A DNA stretch of 64,000 bases from Myotis daubentonii (Eukaryota > Chordata > Mammalia > Chiroptera > Vespertilionidae): positions 38,653,796 to 38,717,795 of the forward strand of contig NC_081842.1 in the NCBI RefSeq assembly GCF_963259705.1. The letters run 5' to 3'. Both the position numbers and the translations under genes were made by a program. The notes under the pieces were generated by a model. It had not been told where the DNA came from and did not search any database. It saw nothing but the letters and a program-made list of their open reading frames with translations. Shown piece by piece: positions 22,640 through 32,892 of the stretch. The first letter of the stretch is position 1, and every line of letters starts with the position of its first letter.

Positions 22640-22800
22640 ACAACACATATTAAATACCTAGTATTATTAGGCATGGGGCAGGAGCACGAAGAGCAGGATA
22701 GGCATACGCTTATGAAAGGCTAAGTAGGAAGACACAATCTGCACTCAGTTGGTAGTGAGAGATATACCCATTAACCACTTTTAGGGCTCAGATCTGGGAA
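22640..22800 (-). mobile_element. L2 LINE 3' fragment, minus strand
   Basis: ACACATATTAAATACCTAGT and ATGGGGCAGGAGCACGAAG read as an eroded reverse-complement L2 end. Confidence 0.5.
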
Positions 22801-22809
22801 CTCTTCCTC

Positions 22810-23635
22810 ATGGCTGAGGAAGTCACTTGGAAAAGAGGTCAAATGGGAATTAAAATAATCTATTCACTTCACCATTAAGACTCCATGGTCTTATTATTCT
22901 GCTAATTAATACCTCAACTGCACAAAGAAATGGTTTGGAAAATAGGACATGGAGACTTGGCGATCTTGAGAAGGGAAGGAAAAGGAGATAAAGTTTAGGG
23001 GTTTTTTCCCCCCAAAAGAGCATAAAGAAGGTGATCATTTAATAATCTCATGGTATTATTTCAATCTGTGGCAGCCATCTACAAAAGATCCACTTCTCAG
23101 TCAATTCAGCTTCTAACCATTCTCCATTCTATATAATTGTGTTAATCAGTTTCACCCCCAAGGAATTCATTAACAAAGAAAAAAATGTTAATAAACACTC
23201 TTGGTACAAGGCCAGCGGGCTATTCTGATCTGAAGGGGAATCTCAATAGCACCTTACTCCAGAAGGGCTTTCCTCACAGACCTGGTTCCTCCCTCCCCTC
23301 AACTAATCTGACTTGGGTTTTATGAGTCTTTATGAGTCACTGTGCCAGCTCACCTTGTCATTCACCGCACACCGCCCAGAAGGACCCAGACAGACTCGCA
23401 CGCCCACACAGACCTCAGCTTCAGGTTTTCCAATGAGAGTCCTGATTATTCACTCTTCTCAAACAGCGGGAGATTATGGGTCTCCTGCTTGGCAGAGCCT
23501 CATTAGATAATGAGAAAGGGAGCAGACCTAAAAAAAATTAATAGTCAGTGATTCCCCAGTGTAACTTCCTCATCAACTACAGCAGACAAATTAATTTCCT
23601 GCCCAATTGTGGAATGCTTTGATCACTGTGCTAAG
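22810..23635. other. single-copy stretch, possible conserved element at 23440-23635
   Basis: Repeat-free. The 3' part has CCTCATTAGATAATGAG, AAATTAATAGTCAGTG and GACAAATTAATTTCCTG, dense in TAAT cores. No exon recognised. Confidence 0.4.
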
Positions 23636-23639
23636 AAGT

Positions 23640-23965
23640 TCGTGCTCTATCTTGGAGGCAATTAGGTACCATGAATGGCTTTTAACAGGGAGGGGTATTA
23701 TCAGATGTGCATTTCATAAACATAAATTAGAGAATGGAACCTGGAAGAAATACTAAAGAAAATACTGATCATGGTCTGGAATGGATGCCAGTTAGGAACT
23801 TATTACAATGGTGTAATCTGAGATACTGAAGTTAATGGCAGTCAGAGAAGAAGCTGGGCAGGGGGCGGGAGGGCGATATATCTTTGAGAAACACTTACAG
23901 GGCAAGATTTAACCACCAAATGAAGACGGGGAAACTGAAGATGAGGCTATGTTGTCTAACATAAG
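23640..23965 (-). mobile_element. L2 LINE fragment, minus strand
   Basis: ATGAATGGCTTTTAACAGGG, TCTGGAATGGATGCCAG and ACTTATTACAATGGTGTAAT read as reverse-complement L2. Confidence 0.6.
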
Positions 23966-24424
23966 TACTAGAAAGGGTGTATTGAGGGCCAAGCTAATGT
24001 GAATGAAGCTTTGTTTGGGGTACAAAAGATAAACTCATACATAGTCTTTTGAGAAAGAGACCACTGTGGGCTGAGCCAGTAATCAGAAGTCACTCAGAAT
24101 TACCCTAAACGCCATATCCCTATGGGTGAGGACAAGATATCAGGGACATTTTTTTTTGTTTTTGATGTTCTCCTGCAGCTGAACATGCATCTTATACTAA
24201 GCCTGGTCTGGCCAAGTCTGGTCAGGTGCTTGTTCCCTATCTGTTACTGAGCTTCAACAGCAAAGTAGAAAGCTGAGATTTCTTTACCCCAAGATGTTAT
24301 GGAAGGCCAATTGTAATCCTGCAGTGATAGTTATATCTGTAGCAGAAGTAGTAGTAATGACTTAAACTTATATAGTGCTTCAGACATTCTAACATGCATC
24401 ACTCATTCATTCAACAGCCCATCA

Positions 24425-24620
24425 CGGGAAGTAACTATAGTGATTAAGAGCATATGCTCTGGAGTTAGGCTACCTATGTAGTCTCTGCCACACTCTCACT
24501 GTGTGACCTTAGGCAAGTTGCTTAACTTCTCTGTGCCATTTTCTCATCTCATCTACAAAATGTAATAGTGTTGTGATGACAGCTGAATGAATTCATTCGT
24601 GTAAAGAATTTTGGAGAGAC
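24425..24620 (+). mobile_element. MIR SINE, well preserved
   Basis: GCATATGCTCTGGAGTTAGG, CACTGTGTGACCTTAGGCAA and GTTGCTTAACTTCTCTGTGC are diagnostic MIR strings. Confidence 0.9.
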
Positions 24621-24899
24621 TCAGATGGAACATAGGTAATTTGTATTATTTTTAAAGTAAATCCTCAAGAACTTGGTTATTTATCTTTGTACCTGATTCC
24701 ACTACTCCCTCGCCCCCACTCATAACCACTGAAGTACTTAGGAGAGTACTTAGAATAAAGTTTGTTAAAGTGTCTATTGTGTATCCAAAGAGAGATGTTA
24801 ATAAAGTGCCAATTTGACTAGAATTACCACCCTTTTGATGACCACATAGGAGGCAGCATTTGTGCTGTGCTCAGATAAATAAGTAAGATTTAATATCAT

Positions 24900-25060
24900 A
24901 TTATGTGTTCCCATAACAGTCAGAGGACATAGGCAGAGTATGTTCTATAATCTGCAATTTACAGATGACACTTTGCAAAGCATGAAGGTGCAGTGACGTG
25001 CCTGAGGTCATACCACTAACAGACAACATCGGTGGGTTAGAAGCACTGTACCCAAACTCC
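24900..25060 (-). mobile_element. MIR SINE, minus strand
   Basis: TGCAATTTACAGATGACAC and GTGCCTGAGGTCATACCACT read as reverse-complement MIR. Confidence 0.65.
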
Positions 25061-25089
25061 TGACCAGCTCCGTCTGTGTGGGTTTGCAT

Positions 25090-25970
25090 AGACCCTGCAG
25101 CGACACAGAGAGCATGCTTGACTCTTATTCTGGGTTCTGAGCTGTAAACAAACTGAATGAAGTTCTTCTCCCATGCCTCTGAGTAAATGACCATTGTTTA
25201 CCTCATGTTCAGGCATCTGCTTTGCAGCCGTCACTGGCGATGAGAGGAAAGCCCAGTGCAGAGCAGATGGACCATATCCCCATTCTGGCTGGTTCCCATT
25301 AGGCTCCCCACACGGGCAATGTCAGCAACTCCTCCACCTGGGGCGGCAGCCATGGGAGACATGCCTGGGCACCTGCAAACCAGCACCCCACCCCCACCCC
25401 TCCACCCCCAGTAAATGCTCGATGAAAGAACCTGACATTTAGAAATTCAAAAGGCTTCAAAATCGCCACTATAATAAATATCATATTGTGAATTTCCTCT
25501 TGCTTGGTTTATGGTTGAGCATTATTTTTCTTTCCATCACATATTGGGGGTGGGAAACACCATCATCCTTTCAGGTTGGGACCCTTGAAAAGTTATATTA
25601 GAATTTTTGTTTAAAGCTAAATGTGGAATGGTAAAATTTGCATTAGCATCTTAGAAAGGTTTTATCTTTTGGTTGAAGTTATTTTAATAACAAAAAGTTT
25701 AAAAATTTAATCTCAGTTAGAGTACAGGCACCTTTTCATATCAAACACGTAAAACAAAATGTCAGCATTATTTTGCCCTATTTTGCTGCTATGTTTGGTT
25801 TTGCCCAAACTATTTGAAAAATCAATTAATGTACATCTACCACACACCCTCCTGCCAAGCTTCTCCCAGCACTGCTCTCACAGCAAGGGGAACGCCTCGA
25901 GATCAGCCTTGTGCCTAAAGTACCCTGTTTCATTCAGAGGCATAGGAACATCAAATAGACCATCACACCT
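25090..25970. other. single-copy stretch
   Basis: No gene or repeat recognised. A C-rich patch (CACCCCACCCCCACCCC) lies near 25383-25410. Confidence 0.4.
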
Positions 25971-25974
25971 CAGA

Positions 25975-26175
25975 AGGAAGGCAGGGGAGTGGGAGGGGGG
26001 GTAAGAGATCAACCAAAGGACTTGTATGCATACATATAAGCATAACCAATGCACACAGACAGTAGGTGGGTGAGGGCATGTGTTGGGGGGTAGGAGCAGC
26101 TGAGGAGAGGTCAATGGGGGGAAAAGAAGACATATGTAATACTTTCAACAATAAAGAATTTAAATAAAAAAATTA
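25975..26175 (+). mobile_element. L1 3' end, 5'-truncated
   Basis: G-rich 3' UTR (GGGGAGTGGGAGGGGGGG), then GGTCAATGGGGGGAAAAG, ACATATGTAATACTTTC and an AACAATAAAGAATTTAAAT end with A-rich tail. This is the typical bat L1 3' terminus. No clear target duplication seen. Confidence 0.75.
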
Positions 26176-27384
26176 AATTATATGTTACAATGATGTAATA
26201 ATATTAAAAAAATAAGTTATCCTGTTTCAATGTTTTACCTGCAGCTGACTCTGAGTGGTAATTTTTCTTCCTTCCTTTGTTTTTCTTTGAACTTTGAACC
26301 CAGTATTTGCTAAATTACATTCTCTATGAAGGAAAGAAATTTAAGGAAAAGAGAGAAACAAAGACACTGGCAGAAAAGTGTAAAGGGGATGAGCAAGGAT
26401 GGGTCTAGGGAGGAAAGGTTTTGAAAACAGTTATTGTGCTATGCCAATTTACAAAATAAATGTAACCTTAAAATAAAAATGTTCATAAGCCAAATGTTGT
26501 TACTTAGAGATAAGTAACAAGTAGAAAAATAGGCAAATATTGTCCACTGAATGAAAGGATGTTTATAAGAAAGATATTTAGGGTTTATTTTTTTCCTGCT
26601 CATACCATTTTCTGATCAACATATTATCTAATAATTTTATTTGCTAATAAAGATGTGCACCAGTTGAAATTCTGGGCTTTAGAGTCGTGGCATTAAGACA
26701 TTGGATGATTTCTTTAATCCCTTGAATTACATGAAAATGGGAAGGTATGAGACCTTCAACATAATATACCTCTAATTACTCTGATACTTAAGCTGAGATA
26801 TGAGCAGTTTCTCTGGGTCTGCATGAACTCTGAGTCTGAATGGGCTTTAACTCCCATTTAAAGAAAACCTTCAAACTTGGACACACAAAAAAAGCTAAAA
26901 ATGAATCATGGTGATTGATACTCTTTAATTCCCATGCCTTGAGCCTATGGTATCAGTGTTTTAAGACCATTTCCTGTGGTAACAGAGTCTATTATGTATT
27001 CTGCTCAGGCCATCACCTAGAAACAGCAACAGAGTTCGACATTATGTTCTTAAAAACACAGAAGAAATAAAATTGTATTCATCTTATGCAATGCCATTCC
27101 CCATAAAGATTTCATAACAGATATTATTTACCTGAGTCAACATTTGCTTACAGTCTATCCATATCCTATTAGTTCCAGTTTTGATTATGCAAAACAAAAC
27201 AGAGTTCTTCGTATGGGAAAGAGAGCTGTTGAATAGCAAATATCACTAATATGACTTATCATTTTACCTTGTGACCCACCACAGACCACCTGTGTCTCTG
27301 ATCTACTTAACTCATCCAGCTCCTCTGTGAAGAGCAGGATGCATTTACACAAGCATAACACATTGGACAGACAGCGTCACATCC
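26176..27384. other. single-copy stretch
   Basis: AT-rich, no gene or clear repeat recognised. Confidence 0.4.
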
Positions 27385-29387
27385 CTTCTGTTCAACAAAT
27401 GTTCTTACTGAGAGCCTACTAATGCCAGGAAATATATCAAGCACTGGAGAAAAGCTTAAAAATATAAACAAGATCCCTAAAGTTTTGTGTTGAAACTCTG
27501 GTTGACAGACACACACAATAAAACACAAAGTAATTTTAGTTGTGAGAAGGACGAGAAAGAAAAAAATTTAATGGTAGAAAGTAATTATGGCAACAAGGAA
27601 AAGCAAGTAAGACTCTTAGAAAGAGTGGTGATTCAAAGCCTCTCTGAGGCATGATATTGAACTGAACACAAAAAGATAAGCAAGATCCAGCCAAGCCAAG
27701 AGCTGGGAGCAGAGCATTTCAGGAAGTTAAAACAGTATGTGCAAAGGCCCTGAGAATACTTGGTATGTCCAGTGTGACTAAATGAAGAAGAAGAAGAGAC
27801 ATAATAATGTCAGAGAGACCACACAGGGCCTAAGGAGAATTCAAATTCCAAGAGCAGTAGAAACCGATTAGCATCTTTAAAACAAGGAAAGGCCTACTCT
27901 AATTTCCCCTTTTAAAATACCTCTCTAACTGCTTTAAGATATAGATGGTAAGGGGAAACCCAAGGAAGTAGAGACACCAGCAATGAGGCTATTATTGAGG
28001 TGCAGATAAGAGAAATGTTGGTAGTTTACCAGTGTTATAGTAGGAGTAACAAAGAGAAGAGAACTGATTAGAGAGATGTATTGGAGATAGAAACATAGAA
28101 TATGGAGATTATCTGGATGTGGGAATGCATGCTGAAACAGTAAAAGGAATAAAAATCATTCTGAAATTTTTGGCTTGTGAAACTGGAGTCTGGAGTTCAG
28201 GAGATGAATCGAGAGATACAAAATTGGGAGTCACCAAGCCATAGATGGCATTTAAAGCCATGGAACTGATGAGGTCCTCCAGGAAATATAAACAAAGAGA
28301 GGTCACTTCAATATTTGGAGAACAGGTAGTGACTGAGAAGCCACCCAAGGAGCCTGAGAAGAAAAATTGGGAGGCAGAAGGAAAACCATCTGACATGGTG
28401 CTACAACAGCCAAAAGAAGAGAGCTGCTCAGGAAATTAGTCAGCTACATTGAATGATGATAAGAGTTTGGGTGAGTTTAGAATACAGGCCTGTACATTGG
28501 ATCTGGCACCTTAGAAATCATTATTGACCTTGACAAGAGGTTTCAGTGAGAGACGGGGAATAACATTTGATTGGAGTCTATGAAGACTGAATGTGAAACA
28601 GAGACAGTGTTTTTCTTTTGGAAATTTTTGCTGTGATGATGAGCAGAAAAATAATGAGGTAACTCATGAGAGATGCAGGATCAAGGAAAAAATGGGGTTT
28701 ATTTTTTAATATGGAAGAGTCTAGAATTCTGCTAATTATAATGATCAAGTAAGTGGGAAGAGAGGTGGAGAATAACTGAGGGAGAGAAATCTTTGGGGAA
28801 ATAGGAGAGACCAGGGTCCTGAGTGAGAATAAAGGGGAAAATCTTGGCTCAGAGGAGGGCTATGTGTTCTATTAAGAAAAACAGGAAATGTGAGAACAGA
28901 TAGAAGCCAGCAGGTCTATAGTCTGTGGTGAAAAAGGCAAGATTATCAGAGAATTGGGAACTGTGGGAGGTTTGACAAGAGAGCTGATAATATGAATTGT
29001 TTCAGAGAGAAATTGAACTCATTAGTGAACTATAGGTGGTGGTTAAATGCCATTTGAAATTTATAGTCATTATTAAATGTGAAACCAGTACATCAGACTT
29101 TGTGATTTTCTTTACTTATGTTTGGTTGCTATTGTATGGGAACAGAAAAGTTGGATAGTTGTTTTGACCCAAGGTTGGGGTTAATCTGACAATGCAGAAA
29201 AAGTGAAACAATGGAGTTAAGAGTTATCTGCAAGGGAGAGATATAGTGAAAGACCAGGAGATCAATTTAGGTAATGACAGAAGTAAAGAGAGGAAGTGAA
29301 CGGTTGATGGATAATGCAAAGAGGTCATAACATTGGGTTGGGAGACTCAATAAGATAAAAAATAAATTGTTGCAGAGAGAATCTATA
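27385..29387 (-). mobile_element. long L2 LINE, minus strand, ends at Helitron cluster
   Basis: Reads as reverse-complement L2 from its 3' end: TTCAACAAATGTTCTTACTG, AATGCCAGGAAATATATCAA, GCCTCTCTGAGGCATGATAT, GTGCAAAGGCCCTGAGAATA, ACCACACAGGGCCTAAGG, then GTAGAGACACCAGCAATGAG. The 5'-ward part beyond 28450 is more eroded and its assignment is less certain. The Helitron cluster starts at its right edge. Confidence 0.65.
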
Positions 29388-29441
29388 TCCTATCTAATAA
29401 AAGAGAAACATGGTAATTGGCGTACGACAGCTACCCTTCCC

Positions 29442-29491
29442 ATTGGCTAATCAGGGCAATATGCAAATTAACTGCCAGCCAAGATGGCGGC
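29442..29491 (+). promoter_or_regulatory. CCAAT + octamer + YY1-type motif block in Helitron
   Basis: ATTGG (inverted CCAAT) at 29442, ATGCAAAT (POU/octamer) at 29461-29468 and AAGATGGCGGC (YY1 type) at 29481-29491, start points about 20 bp apart. The first two recur with the same spacing at 31699 and 31718 in another copy. Function is inferred from motifs only. Confidence 0.5.
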
Positions 29492-29762
29492 CGGCAGCCA
29501 GGCAGCTTGAAACTAACATGAGGCTTGCTTGCTTCAGTGACGGAGGACTCCAACGGTCCCCGCCTGCCGCTGCAAGCCTCTGAGCTGCAACTCTAAGCAA
29601 CTATGTAACAAATATAGAAGCTAAACAAAACCCCAGAAACCTGCTTTAGTCCTCGGGCTTCAGCCAGCAGGATCGCAACATTGTAAGCAAAGGCCAGAAA
29701 CCTACTTTCAGCAGCGGAGGCCTAAGAGCTGGAGCCAAGCCTCAAAGCTAAAGCTGGCCCAG

Positions 29763-30549
29763 TGCCGGGAGCCGGTCCATCCTTGCTGTTTCAAAGGACC
29801 TGGCATATATGCCATACCGTTCTTAAAATGTTTACTCACCTTCTTGGCACTATGTGTTTTAACCAAGGTCTCCTCTCTGAGAAAGGTTGTTTCCCCAGGT
29901 AGGGATTTTCCCCTGAAGTTAGGGAGGGAATAAAACCCCTTAACTAAGTGCCAGGCGGGTAATTAATCACTTTAACTACGAACAATCATGCTTAAGCTAC
30001 ATAATCTTTACTCCCTGGAATGGAGATAAGAAACGCCCTAACCTTTGTAATAGAGATTGATAGGATTGAATCAACTGGTATAAATACAGATGTAACTAGA
30101 CAGCAGAACACAGAACTTAGGAGACAGGGCTTGGAAGACAGGACCAAGAGAGACAGAGCCTAGGCACAGAACCTACACAGAACATTCTCTAGAGACAGAA
30201 GAACTTCGCTGGCGAGAGCATGCCGGAGGATCCTGGACAGGGACTGGCCTCGGAGCCTGGAGGCGGAGCCTGGCGAGAGAGCATGGCAGGGGATCCTGGA
30301 CTGAACCTGACTGCGGAAATTGGCAGGAGAGCCTGACTAGAACCTGGTGACTGAACCTGACTGGCAAACCTGGACAGAACCTCTCTGGAGATCCTAAGCA
30401 GAACCTCTCTGGAGATCGAGACCAGAACTTGGCTGGAGATCCTGGCTAGGCTGCTGATCAACTGAACGCTGTCTCCATGTCATTCCTTCTTCGCCGACTC
30501 CGTCCACACCTTTGGGGACCCCTGGACCTGCTGGGGTTGGACCCCAGCA
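29763..30549 (+). mobile_element. ERV2-type solo LTR, plus strand
   Basis: TGCCGGGAGCC start and GGACCCCAGCA end, flanked by a perfect 6-bp duplication GCCCAG at 29757-29762 and 30550-30555. TATAAATA box at 30079-30086. The region downstream of the box is long and GC-rich with repeated GGATCCTGG-like units. No internal viral genes. Same family as 8316-9091, in the opposite orientation. Confidence 0.93.
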
Positions 30550-30731
30550 GCCCAGAATAAAAAAAAAAGAAAGAAAAAAAGGAGCAGTTGGGAGCTTCAG
30601 TCACCCCCAGCCTGAAAACAGCCATCATCCCCTCACCCAGGCTGGCCAGGCACCCCAGTGGGGACCCCCACCCTGATCCAGGACACCCTTCAGGGCAAAC
30701 CAGCCGGCACCCACCAGTGCAACAGGCCTCT

Positions 30732-31645
30732 ACCCTATATAGTAAAAAGGTAATATGCCTCCCAGCACCGGGATCAGCGGAGCTCGAGACCTCTTGGCAC
30801 CGGGATCAGCGTGACAGGGGGCAGCGCCGAAACCCCCTGATCACCCTGCAGACCTGTGTGTGACAGGGGGCAGGGCCACAACCTCCCTATCCACCCTGCT
30901 CTGTTCGTGACAGGGGAAGGCGCCCCAACCCCCTGATCAGCCCTGCTCTGTGTCTGATGGGGGGAGCTCCCCAACCCCCTGATCGCCCTGCAGCTCTGTG
31001 TGTGACAGGGTGCGATGCCCCAACCCCCCCCCCCCCCCCGGCCCTGCTCTGTGTGTGACAGGGTAGAGCCATAACCTCCCATCAGCCCTGCCCTGAGTGT
31101 GAGAGTGGCGGTGCCCCAACCCCCTGATTGGCCCTGCTCTGTGGGTGATAGAGGGTGGTGCCCCAACCCCCTGATGAGCCCTGCTCTGTGCGTGAGAGGG
31201 GGCAGTGCCCCAAACACCTGATTGGCCCTGCTCTGTGAATGACAGGGTACAACGCCCCAACCCCCCTGATTGGCCCTGCTCTGTGCATGACAGGGGGTGG
31301 TGCCACAACCTACCCATCGACCCTGCCTTGAGTATGACAGGAGGCGGTGCCCCGACCCCCCAATCAGCCCTACCCTGAGCGTGACTGAGGGTGGCATCGC
31401 AACCTCCCAATCCGCCCTGCTCTGTGCATGACAGGGGGCAGCGCCCCAACTCCCCAATCGGCCCTGCTCTGAGCCCGACCAGGGGCTGCACCTAGGGATT
31501 GGGCCTGCCCTCTGCCACCGGGGAGCAGGCCTAAGACAGCAGGGCATTATCTCCCAAGGGGTCCCAGACTGCGAGAGGGCACAGGCTGGGCTGAGGGAAC
31601 CCCCTTCCCCCCGAGTGCACAAATTTTTGTGCACCGGGCCTCTAG
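30732..31645 (+). mobile_element. HeliBat-type Helitron with internal minisatellite
   Basis: 5' end ACCCTATATAGTAAAAAGG; 3' end with hairpin (GTGCACAAATTTTTGTGCAC) and CGGGCCTCTAG. Most of the interior is a tandem array of about 47 bp. The 286-codon minus-strand frame across it is a by-product of the array. Non-autonomous. Confidence 0.92.
30800..31490. repeat. about 47-bp minisatellite inside Helitron
   Basis: Roughly 14 units, each with GCCCCAACCCCCTGAT, GGCCCTGCTCTGTG and a GTGACAGGGGGCAG-like part. Two neighbouring units near 31115-31210 are both 47 bp. A run of 14 C lies near 31026-31039. Confidence 0.9.
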
Positions 31646-31715
31646 TCTACATTAATAAAAGAGAAAAATGGTAATTGGCGTACGACGATACCCTTTTCAT
31701 TGGCTAATCAGGGCT

Positions 31716-31760
31716 ATATGCAAATTAACTGCCAACTATGATTGCGGTTAATTTGCATAT
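31716..31760. repeat. 14-bp inverted repeat with paired octamers
   Basis: ATATGCAAATTAAC at 31716-31729 pairs with GTTAATTTGCATAT at 31747-31760, loop 17 nt. It creates two octamer sites (ATGCAAAT) on opposite strands. Confidence 0.85.
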
Positions 31761-31847
31761 GTAGGCACAATGCAGGGAGGCGAAAGGGAAAGCAGGAAGA
31801 AGCCCCCTGCCACTGACAGTGATCTGAAACCCAGGGGGGAGCTAAGA

Positions 31848-31901
31848 GCTGGGGGGCAGGGCAAAGGTGGCCCTGGGGCCACCTTTGCCCTGCCCCCCAG
31901 C
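31848..31901. repeat. 25-bp perfect GC-rich hairpin in Helitron
   Basis: The arm 31848-31872 (starts GCTGGGGGGCAGGG) is the exact reverse complement of 31877-31901, loop CTGG. Perfect pairing over 25 bp in an otherwise decayed element is notable. Could form a small-RNA precursor or a cruciform. Confidence 0.92.
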
Positions 31902-31984
31902 CATGATCAGAGAATCAGGTGCCTTTTCCACCCTGGCCAGTGATAGCAGGAAGTAGGGGTGGAGCCAGCGATGGGAGCTGGGCA

Positions 31985-32795
31985 CGGTCGAAGCTTGCAG
32001 TCCCGGGAGCTAGGGGTCCCTTGCCTGGGCCTAAAGCGGAGCCCACGATCGTGGGGCCACTGCAGCTGCGGGTCCCCACTGCCCGAGCCGTACGTTTCAG
32101 CCAGAGGCGTTAGGCCTGGGCAGGGGCGGAGCCTGCAACCACGGGGAGCTGGGGGTCCCCTGCCCAGGCCTGACACCTCTGCCGGAGGCCTCAGGTCTGG
32201 TCAAGGGGCCGATCCGGTGATTGGTGATCGGAGGGTGATGGGGGACAACTCCTCTGGCCGAGGCATCAGGCCTGGGCGGGGGGCTGAGCCGGGGATTGGG
32301 GGGATATGATGGTCCCGTTGCCTAGGCCTGAAGCCTGGGTCAGAGGCGTCAGGCTTGGGCGGGGGTGGAGCAAGCGATCAGAGGGAGATGGGGGTCCCCT
32401 GCCCAGGCATGATTCCTGGGCCAGAGGCCTCAGTCCTGGGCGGGGGCCAGAGCCAGTGATCGGGGGGAGATGGGGGTCCCCTGTCCAAGCCTGACACCTC
32501 TGGCAGAGGCATCAGGCCTGGGCAAGGGGCTGATCAGGTGATCAGAGGGTGATGGGGGTCTACGCCTCTGGCTGAGGCATCAGGCCTGGGCAAGGGGCAG
32601 AGCCAGCAATCGGAGGGATCTGGGGGTCCCCTGCCCAGGCCTGATGCCTGGGCTAGAGGCATCAGGCCTGGGCTGGGGGCAGAACCAGTGATGGGGGGAA
32701 ATGAGGGTCCCCTGCCCAGGCCTGACACCTCTGTCAGAGGCGTCAGGCCTGGGCAAGGGGCTGATCCTCCGATTGGAGGGTGATGGGGGTCAACG
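31985..32795. repeat. about 80-bp minisatellite inside Helitron
   Basis: About ten units, spaced 75-85 bp, each with a GGGGTCCCCTGCCCAGGC and GGCATCAGGCCTGGGC core. Unit starts can be followed at about 32151, 32391, 32472, 32622 and 32702. Open frames through it are by-products. Confidence 0.85.
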
Positions 32796-32892
32796 CCTGA
32801 GGGCTCCCAGTATGTGAGAGGGGGCAGGCTGGGCTGAGGGACACTCCCCCCACACACACCCAGTGCACGAATTTCGTGCACCGGGCCCCTAG

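Larger units (their letters stand above)
29388..30731 (+). mobile_element. HeliBat-type Helitron, family B, split by a solo LTR
   Basis: Starts TCCTATCTAATAAAAGAG after an A. The 3' end is eroded (ACAGGCCTCTA) and abuts the next Helitron. The body without the LTR is about 557 bp. The 5' block has a CCAAT box, an octamer and a YY1-type site. The 3' part matches the 82-87 bp repeats of 38539-39099 in reverse. Confidence 0.9.
31646..32892 (+). mobile_element. HeliBat-type Helitron, family B, with hairpin and 80-bp array
   Basis: Starts TCTACATTAATAAAAGAG directly after the CTAG end of its neighbour, and shares ATGGTAATTGGCGTACGAC with the copy at 29388. Ends with hairpin GTGCACGAATTTCGTGCAC and CGGGCCCCTAG. 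The interior has a 25-bp perfect hairpin and an array of about 80 bp. GC- and CpG-rich for a mammal. Confidence 0.93.

Noticed and set aside
30937..31491. 184-codon frame overlapping the same array
   Set aside because: Same minisatellite in another frame.
30774..31634. 286-codon minus-strand open frame with repeating peptide
   Set aside because: It is the translation of the 47-bp array within a Helitron; other frames of the array are also open, and there is no start or splice context.
30800..32795. CRISPR-like regular repeats
   Set aside because: Units are contiguous minisatellites without unique spacers, in a mammalian genome.
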